Shown piece by piece: positions 53,071-62,329 of a DNA stretch of 64,000 bases (its first letter is position 1; each line of letters opens with the position of its first letter). Below the pieces are notes generated by a model. It did no database searches, was not told the origin of the DNA, and saw only the letters and a program-made list of their open reading frames with translations. The translations under genes and the position numbers were made by a program. The DNA lies in contig JAFTZY010000070.1 in assembly GCA_017460955.1 (NCBI GenBank), positions 1 through 64,000 on the forward strand, in the 5' to 3' direction. The stretch is from Oscillospiraceae bacterium (GTDB lineage: Bacteria > Bacillota > Clostridia > Oscillospirales > Ruminococcaceae).

Positions 53071-54301
53071 CAATTCCTTTCGTTATGATCGCATCATACA
53101 GGTGAAGATAGCTGCTGTCCTCACGCTCAGCCGAGATCACATAGTCCACACCCTCGTAGATGACATCGAGCTTGCGGAATTCCGGCTGCTCTCCGTCGAG
53201 GATGTACACGCCCCGGTAGGCGTTGCTGACGCGCTTGGTCTCCCCCGTCTCCGGATCGGTGACCTCATCGGTCATCGTCCTGAAATGCAGTGCCCCTCTC
53301 GGGACCATGATCCCCTGGTATTCCCCGCGGATGATATCCACATTCTCCGTGCGGTGCTGTACCAGGTCGTATGTCATATTCTCGCAGGTGACAGCGATGA
53401 CTGTCCGCTGTGCGCCCGCGTCGCTGTTGAGCATGGTCACCTCGCCCGCGACCGTCTCGGAGGTCGAGGCAAATTTCAGTGTCACATGATCGCCGAGCTG
53501 ATAGCGCTTCTCGGAATTGTCCACCACTGCGGCCAGTGCCCACTGGTAGGAATCGATCAGCTTTCCGATCGCCTTGGGGTCATCATCGGTCCGGTCCCGG
53601 ACGCCCTCGAGCATATCCGCCGTCAAGTCCTTGATGCCCTTCATGGTCAGCTCGTCCTCATAGCCGTCGGCATAGCTGACGAAATACGCCGCATCCTCCG
53701 CCGTGATGACATCGAGCGGCTCCTCCCGTGCAAGCTCGAGCGATTCGATCTCGGAGCGGATGCTGTCCATACGCTCCTGGTAGCCGCTGTCCTTGCCGGT
53801 CACGAGCTGGTAGGTGCTCAGGAGCACCACCATCTCCTCCCGCTGTGCCTTGAGTGCGGACAGATCCGACTGCTCCCGGCTGTACAGGAAGGTCTTGTAG
53901 TTCTGGTTGAACAGCTCCGAGATGCTCGTGGGCTGTGCCGTCTGGGTCGTACCGGGATTGGAGATGCGTCCGAGCAGGTACAGCTCGTTCTCGAGCGCAC
54001 TGATGCGCTGCTTGATCTCGATCTGGTTCTCCGAGGAGTAGACATTGGCGATCACGCTGCCGATGCCGAGCTTTCCGCCGTCGGCGACCTCGTAGCTGAT
54101 GACGCCCTTCTTGTCGTAGGTCAGGACCTGTTCATCCCGGACGAACACGCCCCGCACGAGCTCGGAATCCGTGCCCGTGGTGATGAATGCCGTTTCGGTC
54201 GTGTAATCCTGGTTGATCTGCTGATAGCCGGCGTTCACCACGGTCAGGATGATGAAGACTGCCGCAAGCAGCAGGACCACCGTCAGCATTTCAGAATTCA
54301 T
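53054..54301 (-). CDS. HlyD-like membrane adaptor protein
   Basis: A 415-residue protein with an N-terminal helix (about residues 5-24), a short beta-barrel region, a coiled-coil segment (about 95-190) and a C-terminal beta domain. This order resembles HlyD/RND-type adaptor proteins, which link inner-membrane pumps to the outside. No ABC or RND pump is adjacent; it sits between hfq and yggS in a division and translation cluster. Its role there is unclear. Confidence 0.75.
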   Translation of the reverse strand: MNSEMLTVVLLLAAVFIILTVVNAGYQQINQDYTTETAFITTGTDSELVRGVFVRDEQVLTYDKKGVISYEVADGGKLGIGSVIANVYSSENQIEIKQRISALENELYLLGRISNPGTTQTAQPTSISELFNQNYKTFLYSREQSDLSALKAQREEMVVLLSTYQLVTGKDSGYQERMDSIRSEIESLELAREEPLDVITAEDAAYFVSYADGYEDELTMKGIKDLTADMLEGVRDRTDDDPKAIGKLIDSYQWALAAVVDNSEKRYQLGDHVTLKFASTSETVAGEVTMLNSDAGAQRTVIAVTCENMTYDLVQHRTENVDIIRGEYQGIMVPRGALHFRTMTDEVTDPETGETKRVSNAYRGVYILDGEQPEFRKLDVIYEGVDYVISAEREDSSYLHLYDAIITKGIDADGE

Positions 54302-54313
54302 GCCGTGCCTCCG

Positions 54314-54553
54314 TTATTCGGACTTTTCCTCGGCATCGAGGATGGATACCGGACGCGAGGGCGCAATGGTGGAGATCGCATGCTTGTACACCAGCTGCTG
54401 CTGCCCGTTGCAGTCGAAGATCACAACGTAATTGTCAAATCCCTTGACGATGCCCTTGCACTGGAAGCCGTTGACGAGGTACGTCGTCACCAGAATGCGC
54501 TCCTTGCGTGCCTGGTTCAGGAAGGTATCCTGAAGGTTCATCGCTTTATTCAT
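54314..54553 (-). CDS. hfq: RNA chaperone Hfq
   Basis: A 79-residue Sm-like protein. [31 protein letters not shown] shows the Sm1 motif (given here in part: [16 protein letters not shown]), and [15 protein letters not shown] is the Sm2 motif with the YKHA block. Hfq forms a hexamer that pairs small RNAs with mRNAs. Start at 54553 follows GAAAGGAGT. The miaA-hfq order is widely conserved. Confidence 0.95.
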   Translation of the reverse strand: MNKAMNLQDTFLNQARKERILVTTYLVNGFQCKGIVKGFDNYVVIFDCNGQQQLVYKHAISTIAPSRPVSILDAEEKSE

Positions 54554-54656
54554 ATCCTGACTCCTTTCGTGTACAGCCTGTAAGACTGCACATTTCTCTT
54601 TGTTTTTCACATAAATGCTCATAGCCGGCAAAAGCACCGGCGCCAAAAAGCACTTA

Positions 54657-55604
54657 TTACTCATTATAGCACATTTTCCCGGTTTTGGCTATGATTTTTT
54701 CAGCTTTTTCTGAAATTTCCCCCACTTCATCACTTTCACCAGCTATCAACCAAGAAATTTGAGCATTTCGACGAAACCAAGTGAGCTGCCGCTTGGCATA
54801 GCGGCGGCTTTCGAGCTGGATGCGGGCCACGCACTCGTCAAGCGAGGCCTCCCCGTCGAGGTACGGGAGCAGCTCCTTGAAGCCGATGGCAGCGGCGGCG
54901 GTGCCGGCGGTGTCCTCCCGGGCGGCACGGACCTCCTCCACGAGTCCCTGCTCCAGCATGCGCTCCACGCGCCGGTCGATGCGGTCATAGAGCAGCTGCC
55001 GGGGCTCGAAGCTAAGGCCGAGTATCAGGCTGTCATAGGGGGAGGGAGCCGCGGCGTTCTTCGCCTTATACTGTGTAAAGGTCCCGTCCGTGACAAGACA
55101 GACCTCGAGTGCGCGGATGACGCGGACGGTATTGTTCGGATGGATGGCGGCGGCAGCCTGCGGGTCAAGCGCTGCAAGCCTTGCATGGAGCGCAGCGCTG
55201 CCCTCCTGTGCAAGCGCCTCCCGGAGCGACTCACGCACGGCGGGATCCTCCCCCTCTCCGAAGCGCATCCCGCCCAGGACCGTATCCACATACAGTCCCG
55301 TGCCGCCGACCAGGATGGGCAGGTGCCCGCGCTGCGTGACCTCCCGGATCTTTTCGTGGGCAAGCGCCGCGTACTCGGCTGCCGAAAACCGCTGCGAGCG
55401 CGGGATCACGCCGATGAGATGGTGGGGCACGCCCTGCATCTCCTCCGCGGTGGGCTTGGCCGTGGCAATGTCAAGCCCCTCATAGATCTGCATGGAATCG
55501 GCGGAGATCACCTCTCCTCCAAAGCGCCGGGCAAGCATCACGCCCAGCGCGGTTTTTCCCGAAGCCGTGGGTCCGACCACGGCAAGAACTCTGGGCTTCT
55601 CCAT
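54657..55604 (-). CDS. miaA: tRNA dimethylallyltransferase
   Basis: A 315-residue enzyme adding a dimethylallyl group to A37 of tRNAs reading UNN codons. P-loop [15 protein letters not shown] is near residue 10; [17 protein letters not shown] and GGTGLYVD follow. The start at 55604, after GGAGGAGGC, lies one base after the mutL stop. Together with miaB, also in this window, it makes ms2i6A. Confidence 0.95.
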   Translation of the reverse strand: MEKPRVLAVVGPTASGKTALGVMLARRFGGEVISADSMQIYEGLDIATAKPTAEEMQGVPHHLIGVIPRSQRFSAAEYAALAHEKIREVTQRGHLPILVGGTGLYVDTVLGGMRFGEGEDPAVRESLREALAQEGSAALHARLAALDPQAAAAIHPNNTVRVIRALEVCLVTDGTFTQYKAKNAAAPSPYDSLILGLSFEPRQLLYDRIDRRVERMLEQGLVEEVRAAREDTAGTAAAAIGFKELLPYLDGEASLDECVARIQLESRRYAKRQLTWFRRNAQISWLIAGESDEVGEISEKAEKIIAKTGKMCYNE

Positions 55605-55605
55605 A

Positions 55606-57603
55606 TCACAGCCTCCTCCGGAACTGCTTTTCAAGATTGTACTTGGACATGGTGAACATCACGGGTCTGCCGTGGGGGCAGTGCCGGATGCGCTCGTCAT
55701 GGCACACGCGCTCCGCGAGCGCCTGGAGCTCCTGCAGCGAATTGCGGTCCCCGGCGCGGATGGCGGATTTGCACGCCATCTCGTGGAGCATATCATCGAG
55801 CACATGGGTCTGGGGGTTGACCTTGCCCAGGAAGAGGTTGTGCGCAAGCTCCTGCACGATCTCGTCGAGATTGAGCCCGTCGAAGAAGGACGGCGCCGCC
55901 GTGGTCACGGCATAGGGCTTGTCGGAAAAATCAAAGGCAAAGCCGAGCCGGTCAAGGAGCGGTGCATTCTCCTCCATGGCCGAGAATTCATCGAGCGTCA
56001 GCAGCACCCGGCACGGAGAGAGGAGCATCTGCTGGTACTGCTTGCAGTTGTCGTGGCGCAGCTGCTCGAAGATCACACGCTCATGGGCGGCGTGCTTGTC
56101 GATGATGATCATCGTATCTCCGGACTGCGCAAGGATATAATTCGAGAAGAGCTCCCCGATGACCTGCACGTCCGGGAAGGGCTCGGTCGCAAGCTCCGGC
56201 GCGTTCGCGGCCGCAGTCTCCGGCTCCCGGACGGGTATCGCGGGAGCCGCCGGTTCCCGCACGGGCGGAACATAGGGGGCAGGCGTGGGCTCCGGCTCGT
56301 CCTCGGGCTCGACGTCCGCAAAATGCTCGGAGACGATCACGGTTTTCGGCGGGGTGCGGTCGGCAAAGCTGCTCGCTGTCGGCACGGAAAAGGGCATGGC
56401 CTCCTGCGGCAGCGGCTCTCGTGCGGGCGCATGATCCGGTACTGTCGGTGCAGGGGCTGCGGGAGCGGGTGCTTCGGATACGGGCGCTGCGGGCGCTTCG
56501 GATACGGAAGGCGCGGGAGCGGGCTTTTCTGCCACAAGGGGCTTTTGCTCATACACGGGGGCGGGTGCGCCGCCGTACCAGTCGGCCTTGCGGGTCTGGA
56601 ACTCGTAGATGAGCCCGGCGCCGAGAAAGGCGTTCTTCACGGCGAAATAGATCGCGTTCACGACCGTCTTTTCCTGGGAGAAGCGCACCTGCGCCTTGGC
56701 GGGGTGGATGTTGACATCGAGGCTGTCCGGCGCCATCTCGAGCATGAGGATGCACGCCGGGAATTTGCCGGTCATAAGCAGGTTCTCATATGCGCTCTCA
56801 AGCGCCACCGAGCATGCCCTTGACTGGACATAGCGGCGGTTGACGAAGAAATTCTGGAAGCTGCGGTTGTTCTTGGCATACAGGGGCTTGATGACATACC
56901 CCTCCACGCGCACGCCGTCCATTTCATGCCGGACCTCGAGCAGGTCCCGTGCAAAATCCCGCCCGTAGACGGCTGCTACGGCAGAAAGCAGCTCCCCGGT
57001 GCCGTCGGAGTGGAATTCGAGCTTGTTGTCCCGGATGAATTTGAAGGCGATCTCCGGGTGGGAAATGGCGATCTTCTGTACGATCTGGGACACGGCATTG
57101 CCCTCGGCGGAGTCACGCTTCATGAATTTCCGCCTTGCCGGGACATTGAAGAACAGGTCCCGGATGACGATGGTCGTGCCGTCCGGGCAGCCGCATTCCT
57201 CCGCATCGCCCTCCTGCGTGCCCGCGATCGCGTACTTGGTGCCAAGGGCATCCTCGCGGCGCTTGGTGAGCACGGTCACCTTCGAGACGGCTGCCACGGA
57301 GGCAAGCGCCTCGCCGCGGAAGCCCAGCGTCAGGATGCTGTCCAGATCCGTCTTTTCGGCGATCTTGCTGGTGGCATGGCGCAGAAAGGCCGTCGGCACG
57401 TCCTCACGGGCCATGCCGCACCCGTCATCGACGATGCGCATGAAGTCGGTGCCGCCGTTCTTGATCTCGACGGTAATGCGGCGTGCGCCGGCATCAATGG
57501 AATTTTCGACAAGCTCCTTGATGACCGAGGCCGGTCGTTCGATGACCTCACCGGCCGCAATGAGCTCGGACACGGACGGGTCGAGTACGGAGATAACGGA
57601 CAT
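55606..57603 (-). CDS. mutL: DNA mismatch repair protein MutL
   Basis: A 665-residue protein. The N-terminal GHKL ATPase has ELVENSIDAGA, DDGCGM and LGFRGEAL. A long Pro/Ala/Glu-rich linker (about 340-470) leads to a C-terminal domain with DKHAAHERVIFEQL, an endonuclease motif close to DQHAxxExxxxE, and with ACKSAIRAGD and CPHGRPV. It is thus of the nicking type found in bacteria without MutH. It follows mutS by 43 bases. Confidence 0.95.
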   Translation of the reverse strand: MSVISVLDPSVSELIAAGEVIERPASVIKELVENSIDAGARRITVEIKNGGTDFMRIVDDGCGMAREDVPTAFLRHATSKIAEKTDLDSILTLGFRGEALASVAAVSKVTVLTKRREDALGTKYAIAGTQEGDAEECGCPDGTTIVIRDLFFNVPARRKFMKRDSAEGNAVSQIVQKIAISHPEIAFKFIRDNKLEFHSDGTGELLSAVAAVYGRDFARDLLEVRHEMDGVRVEGYVIKPLYAKNNRSFQNFFVNRRYVQSRACSVALESAYENLLMTGKFPACILMLEMAPDSLDVNIHPAKAQVRFSQEKTVVNAIYFAVKNAFLGAGLIYEFQTRKADWYGGAPAPVYEQKPLVAEKPAPAPSVSEAPAAPVSEAPAPAAPAPTVPDHAPAREPLPQEAMPFSVPTASSFADRTPPKTVIVSEHFADVEPEDEPEPTPAPYVPPVREPAAPAIPVREPETAAANAPELATEPFPDVQVIGELFSNYILAQSGDTMIIIDKHAAHERVIFEQLRHDNCKQYQQMLLSPCRVLLTLDEFSAMEENAPLLDRLGFAFDFSDKPYAVTTAAPSFFDGLNLDEIVQELAHNLFLGKVNPQTHVLDDMLHEMACKSAIRAGDRNSLQELQALAERVCHDERIRHCPHGRPVMFTMSKYNLEKQFRRRL

Positions 57604-57646
57604 GGTATTGCCTTCTTTCTATGGTATGATGCGCTGCCGGCCCGTC

Positions 57647-60265
57647 TCACACCTCGAGCGCAGCAATGCCGCACAGCTCCTCCAGGAGCTCCCGGCATTC
57701 GGCATCACTGAGTTCATCGGGATTGGTCTGGCGCAGCCGCCGGGGGATGTCCCCGACCTCCTCGGCATGCAGTCCCATCTGGGCATCCTGCGGGGCGCTT
57801 CCCTCCTGCGGGACGGTCTGCTCCATTTCCGAGAGCACCGCACGCGCCCGGCTGAGGACCTTATTCGGCAGTCCTGCGAGCCTTGCCACGTCGATGCCGT
57901 AGCTGTCGTCGGTGCCGCCGGGAACGATCTTGCGCAGGAAACGGATGCCGTCCCGGCCCTTGCGCACGGCCACGCTGAAATTCTTCACGCCCGGGATCTC
58001 CCCCTCAAGGGAGATGAGCTCATGGTAATGCGTGGCAAACATCGTCTTGCAGCCAAGTCCCCGGCCGGTGGCCATATGCTCGGCCACGGCCCGGGCGATG
58101 CTCACGCCGTCAAAGGTGGACGTGCCGCGTCCGACCTCATCGAGGATGACAAAGCTGTCCTTCGTGGCATAGCGCAGGATGTCGGCGACCTCCTTCATCT
58201 CGACCATGAAGGTGCTCTCGCCGGCGGCAAGATCGTCGGAGGCGCCCACGCGGGTGAAGATGCGGTCGCACACGGAGATCTTGGCATAGGAGGCCGGCAC
58301 GAAGCTGCCCATCTGCGCCATGAGCACGATGAGCGCGGTCTGACGCATATAGGTGGATTTACCGGACATATTCGGGCCCGTGATGACCATCAGGCGGGTC
58401 GCATCGGTATCGAGGTAGGCGGAGTTGGGCACGAACACCTCCTCCATGAGCTGCTCGACCACGGGATGGCGCCCGTCCCGGATCTGGAGGGTGCCGTCGA
58501 TGGCGATCTCGGGCTTGTGGTAATCGTTCTTGGCAGCGGTCTCGGCAAAGGACACGAGCACGTCAAGCTGTGCGACCGCGGCTGCCGTCTCCTGCACGCT
58601 CGTGAGCTGCCCTGCCAGATAATCACGCACCTGGGCATAGAGATCCTGCTCGAGCCGCACGGATTTCTCCCGGGAGCCGAGCACCATATTCTCGGCATCC
58701 TTGAGCTCCTGTGTGATGTAGCGCTCGGCATTGGCCAGCGTCTGCTTGCGGATGTATTCCGGGGGGACCTTGTCGTAGTAGGACCGGGTGACCTCGATGT
58801 AGTACCCGAACACCCGGTTGAAGCCGACCTTCAGGCTCTTGATGCCCGTGCGCTCGCGCTCCTGCTCACCGATGCGCTCGATGATGCTGCTGCCGCCGTT
58901 CATGACGCTCCGAAGCTGGTCGAGGTCCGGGTCAAAGCCCTCCCGGATCACACCGCCGTCCTTGATGACTGCCGGCGGGTCCTCGACAATGGCGCGGTCG
59001 ATGAGGTCGCGCACCTGATGCAGATCCGACATGCGGGAGGCAAGCGTTTTCAGGAGCGGCACATGGGAAAAGCCCTCGAGCGCCGCCTTGACCGCCGGGA
59101 GCTCCCGGGCGCTCTCGCACAGTGCCCGCAGGTCCCGCGGTCCCGCCTGCCGGCAGACGATCCGGGTCATCAGGCGCTCGAGATCGTACATCCTGTCCAG
59201 GCAGTCGGCCAGGTCGAGCATGCGGATGCTGTCGCGCCCGAGCGCCTCGACCGCGTCAAGTCTTGCCATGATCCGCGCCGGGGAGCGCAGGGGGCGCTCC
59301 ATCCATGCGCGCAGCATCCGCTTGCCCATGGGTGTGCGTGTGCTGTCGAGCACCCACAGAAGGCTCCCCTTCTTGTCCCCGGTGCGCATGGTGCGAAGGA
59401 GCTCGAGATTGCGCAGGGCATTGTGGTCAAGCTGCATGTACGCGCTCTCGTCATTGATCTCGAGCTGTGTAAAGCGTGCGCCCAGGTTCTTCCTTGCACC
59501 GGTCACATAGGAAAACAGCCCGCACACTGCCCTTGTCATGCAGTCGTCCTCCGGCAGGCCGAGTGCGGCAAGATCCCCGACGCCGAACTGACTGCACACC
59601 GTCTGTGCGCCGTGCTCGGGGGAAAAATACGCATCCTCCCGCAGCGCATAGGCACAGTGCATCCGCGTGCGCACAAAGTCGATATAGGTCTTCATCTCGC
59701 ACGCGGCCTCATTCGAGAGGATCTCCTTGGGGGCATAGCGGGAGACAAGGTCGATGATCTCCTGCTCCGGGGTATTCGTGCGGGTGCGGGTCACGCTCAC
59801 CTCACCGGTGGAGATGTCCGAAACGCACACGGCTGCGCCGTCCTGTCCGGCATAGACACTGCACAGGTAGTTGTTGTCCGCATCGTCGAGCATATTCGTC
59901 TCGATGACCGTACCGGGCGTCACGACCCGGATGACCTCGCGCTCCACGAGCCCCTTGCTCAGCGCGGGATCGGTCATCTGCTCACAGATGGCCACCCGGT
60001 ACCCGAGGTCGATCAGGCGCTTGATGTACAGCTCACAGCTGTGGTACGGCACGCCGCACATCGGGGCACGCTCGGGCAGACCGCAGTCCCGTCCCGTGAG
60101 GGTCAGCTCCAGATCCCGCGATACGACCAGCGCATCGTCAAAAAACATCTCATAGAAATCCCCCAGACGGTAAAACAGGATACAGTCGGGGTATTCCGCC
60201 TTGGTCTGTACATACTGCCGCATCATCGGCGACAGCTTTTCCTTGTCCACATCCTTGAGCAACAT
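57647..60265 (-). CDS. mutS: DNA mismatch recognition protein MutS
   Basis: An 872-residue protein. The mismatch-binding Phe lies in LFYRLGDFYEMF (near residue 30), Walker A in TGPNMSGKSTYMRQ (near 615) and the HTH dimer region follows. Length is typical. The start at 60265, opening MLLKDVDKEKLSPMM, follows GAAGGAGC; the in-frame start at 60304 overlaps ylbF. mutS-mutL-miaA is a common order. Confidence 0.96.
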   Translation of the reverse strand: MLLKDVDKEKLSPMMRQYVQTKAEYPDCILFYRLGDFYEMFFDDALVVSRDLELTLTGRDCGLPERAPMCGVPYHSCELYIKRLIDLGYRVAICEQMTDPALSKGLVEREVIRVVTPGTVIETNMLDDADNNYLCSVYAGQDGAAVCVSDISTGEVSVTRTRTNTPEQEIIDLVSRYAPKEILSNEAACEMKTYIDFVRTRMHCAYALREDAYFSPEHGAQTVCSQFGVGDLAALGLPEDDCMTRAVCGLFSYVTGARKNLGARFTQLEINDESAYMQLDHNALRNLELLRTMRTGDKKGSLLWVLDSTRTPMGKRMLRAWMERPLRSPARIMARLDAVEALGRDSIRMLDLADCLDRMYDLERLMTRIVCRQAGPRDLRALCESARELPAVKAALEGFSHVPLLKTLASRMSDLHQVRDLIDRAIVEDPPAVIKDGGVIREGFDPDLDQLRSVMNGGSSIIERIGEQERERTGIKSLKVGFNRVFGYYIEVTRSYYDKVPPEYIRKQTLANAERYITQELKDAENMVLGSREKSVRLEQDLYAQVRDYLAGQLTSVQETAAAVAQLDVLVSFAETAAKNDYHKPEIAIDGTLQIRDGRHPVVEQLMEEVFVPNSAYLDTDATRLMVITGPNMSGKSTYMRQTALIVLMAQMGSFVPASYAKISVCDRIFTRVGASDDLAAGESTFMVEMKEVADILRYATKDSFVILDEVGRGTSTFDGVSIARAVAEHMATGRGLGCKTMFATHYHELISLEGEIPGVKNFSVAVRKGRDGIRFLRKIVPGGTDDSYGIDVARLAGLPNKVLSRARAVLSEMEQTVPQEGSAPQDAQMGLHAEEVGDIPRRLRQTNPDELSDAECRELLEELCGIAALEV

Positions 60266-60294
60266 GCTTTCTGCTCCTTCGTAGGTGCCGGTGC

Positions 60295-60708
60295 TCAGTG
60301 GCACCCGCCGCAGGTCCCGCAGTCGCCCGTGCAGGATACGGCATCAAGGTCGATCTCGTCGGGGTCCACGCCGTTGGCGGACATGGTGATGATGGTGTTG
60401 ACCTGGTTCATCAGCTCGTCCATGCCGTTCTTGGCGGCATTGTAGGCGATCATCTTCGGGTTCTTCATGATCCTCTGGTAGCTGTCCTTGATGACATTGT
60501 TGAGCATCTGTACGCGCTCATCGTCCTTGTCGGGCTTGCCGATCTCCATCTGGAGCTCCATGCGCTTCATATTAAAGCCGTTGATGAGTGCCTGGAGCTG
60601 CTCGTCCTCGTCGTTTGCCTGCTTGGCAAGGGCATGGGCGATGTATCTGTCGTCATTCTGGATGGCACGGCCGAGGGCCCTTGCCATTGCAATGATATCC
60701 TGTTCCAT
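60295..60708 (-). CDS. YlbF/YmcA-family regulator with C-terminal Cys cluster
   Basis: A 137-residue helical protein of the YlbF/YmcA family. The tail CTGDCGTCGGCH holds four closely spaced Cys. In Bacillus, YlbF, YmcA and YaaT form a complex that affects RNase Y and can carry an iron-sulfur cluster; the Cys tail fits that. It lies between miaB and mutS. Confidence 0.85.
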   Translation of the reverse strand: MEQDIIAMARALGRAIQNDDRYIAHALAKQANDEDEQLQALINGFNMKRMELQMEIGKPDKDDERVQMLNNVIKDSYQRIMKNPKMIAYNAAKNGMDELMNQVNTIITMSANGVDPDEIDLDAVSCTGDCGTCGGCH

Positions 60709-60732
60709 TTCCTGATTCCTCCTAAGGTTGCT

Positions 60733-62121
60733 TCACAGCAGGTGCCCCGAGAGCATCCCGCCGCTGGTCTGTGTGATCTGTACCTGTGCAAAATGCCCGA
60801 TGCGGGACGGATCCCCCGGGAATTCCGTGACAAGGTTCTCCGATGTCCTGCCCGTGAGATTGCCCGGGCGCTTGCGGCTCTCGCCGTCGCACAGCACGCG
60901 CACGGTCTTCCCGAGAAACCGGGCATTGTTCTCCGTGCTGATCCGCCGCTGCAGGGAGAGCAGGCGCTGCATGCGCTCGCTCTTTTCCGCAGCACTCGTG
61001 CTGTCGGGCATGGCAGCGGCCTTGGTGCCGGTGCGCTTGGAGTAGATAAAGGCATACATATTGTCATACCGCACCTCTTCCACAAGGCGCAGTGTGGCTT
61101 CAAAATCCGCCTCACTCTCATCGGGGAAGCCCACGATGAGGTCCGTTGTGAGGGAGAACTGCGGGTCGCGCTCCCGGATGTACTGCACCTGCGAGAGGTA
61201 TTTTTCCACCGTGTACCGCCGGTTCATGCGGGAGAGCACGTCATTGCTGCCCGACTGCACGGGCAGATGCAGTGTCCTTGCCAGATGCTCCCCCGTCAGG
61301 AGCGCATCCATGAGCGCGGGGGTGGCATCCTTCGGATGGGAGGACATAAAGCGGATCCAGTACTCCCCGGGGATGCGGTCGATCTGCCGCAAAAGCGCCG
61401 GGAAATCCATCCCCCCGCCAAGGTCGCGTCCGTAGGAATTGACATTCTGTCCAAGGAGCATGATCTCCTTACAGCCGCCCTCGATAAGCGACCTGACCTC
61501 TTCTATGATCTGCTCGGGCTGCCGGCTTCGCTCCCGGCCCCTGACATAGGGGACGATGCAGTAGGTGCAGAAATTGTTGCACCCGTACATGACCGGCACG
61601 GCCGCCTTGAAGCTGCTTGTGCGCTGTGTGGGGAGTCCCTCCGGGATGTCCTCATAGACGGTGATGTCCTGCGCGTGGCGCTGTCCGTGCATATGGGCAT
61701 AGAGCATGGACGGCAGACGGGAGGCGGCTGCCGAGCCGAGGACGATGTCCACATGGCGGTAGGAGCGCCGGAGCGTCTCGGCGACCTGGGGCTGCGCGGT
61801 CATGCAGCCGGTCACGCAGATGATGAGGGCAGGGTTCTGCTCCTTGAGATGCTTGATGCTGCCGAGTGTCCCGAACACGCGGTCCTCCGCATTCTCCCGC
61901 ACCGCGCAGGTGTTGTAGAGGATGAGGGAGGCCTTGGCGGGATCCTCCGTGCGGCCGTAGCCAAGGGAGGTAAGGACTCCTGCGATCTGCTCGGCATCGG
62001 CCGCATTGAGCTGGCAGCCGAAGCTATGAAGATAGGCCAGCGGCTGCACGGGGAAGCTCTCGATCCATGCACGCACTGCCTTCTGACATTCTTCCGGGGA
62101 GGGGATCGTCTGTGTCTGCAA
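60733..62121 (-). CDS. miaB: tRNA-2-methylthio-N6-dimethylallyladenosine synthase
   Basis: A 462-residue radical SAM methylthiotransferase. The N-terminal cluster Cys lie in SFGCQLNAADAEQ, NTCAVRENAEDRVFG and CVTGCMTAQ; the SAM cluster is in YGCNNFCTYCIVPYVRG; a TRAM domain ends it. It acts after MiaA. The start is TTG, preceded by GGAAAGGAGTGACTGC; no ATG in frame lies nearby. It is the first gene of a run of about 15 minus-strand genes. Confidence 0.95.
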   Translation of the reverse strand: MQTQTIPSPEECQKAVRAWIESFPVQPLAYLHSFGCQLNAADAEQIAGVLTSLGYGRTEDPAKASLILYNTCAVRENAEDRVFGTLGSIKHLKEQNPALIICVTGCMTAQPQVAETLRRSYRHVDIVLGSAAASRLPSMLYAHMHGQRHAQDITVYEDIPEGLPTQRTSSFKAAVPVMYGCNNFCTYCIVPYVRGRERSRQPEQIIEEVRSLIEGGCKEIMLLGQNVNSYGRDLGGGMDFPALLRQIDRIPGEYWIRFMSSHPKDATPALMDALLTGEHLARTLHLPVQSGSNDVLSRMNRRYTVEKYLSQVQYIRERDPQFSLTTDLIVGFPDESEADFEATLRLVEEVRYDNMYAFIYSKRTGTKAAAMPDSTSAAEKSERMQRLLSLQRRISTENNARFLGKTVRVLCDGESRKRPGNLTGRTSENLVTEFPGDPSRIGHFAQVQITQTSGGMLSGHLL

Positions 62122-62172
62122 AAGCAGTCACTCCTTTCCGGTAACTTTGCCCGTCAGAGCGGGCGCTCTTAC

Positions 62173-62201
62173 ATTATAACACATCCTGCCGGAAAATGCA
62201 A
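62173..62201 (-). promoter_or_regulatory. Promoter of the miaB-led unit
   Basis: Minus strand TTGCAT (62196-62201) and TATAAT (62173-62178), 17-base spacer. Its sequence is almost the same as the divergent decarboxylase promoter. Confidence 0.8.
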
Positions 62202-62261
62202 GCGTTGTGAACTGCTGCAAATCCGGCGGGTGATTTTTTGACGGCAAATATCCGGTTTCTA

Positions 62262-62290
62262 TTGCATTTTCCCGGCGAATGTGTTATAAT
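62262..62290 (+). promoter_or_regulatory. Promoter of the decarboxylase gene
   Basis: TTGCAT (62262-62267) and TATAAT (62285-62290), 17-base spacer. The spacer differs only slightly from that of the miaB promoter on the other strand. Confidence 0.8.
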
Positions 62291-62329
62291 AGGAATAATT
62301 CTGATTCTGGAGGATGGAAGAAAACGGCT

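Noticed and set aside
56999..60445. Plus-strand open frame of 1148 codons
   Set aside because: It lies antisense to mutL and mutS, whose motifs are complete; composition is typical of a shadow frame.
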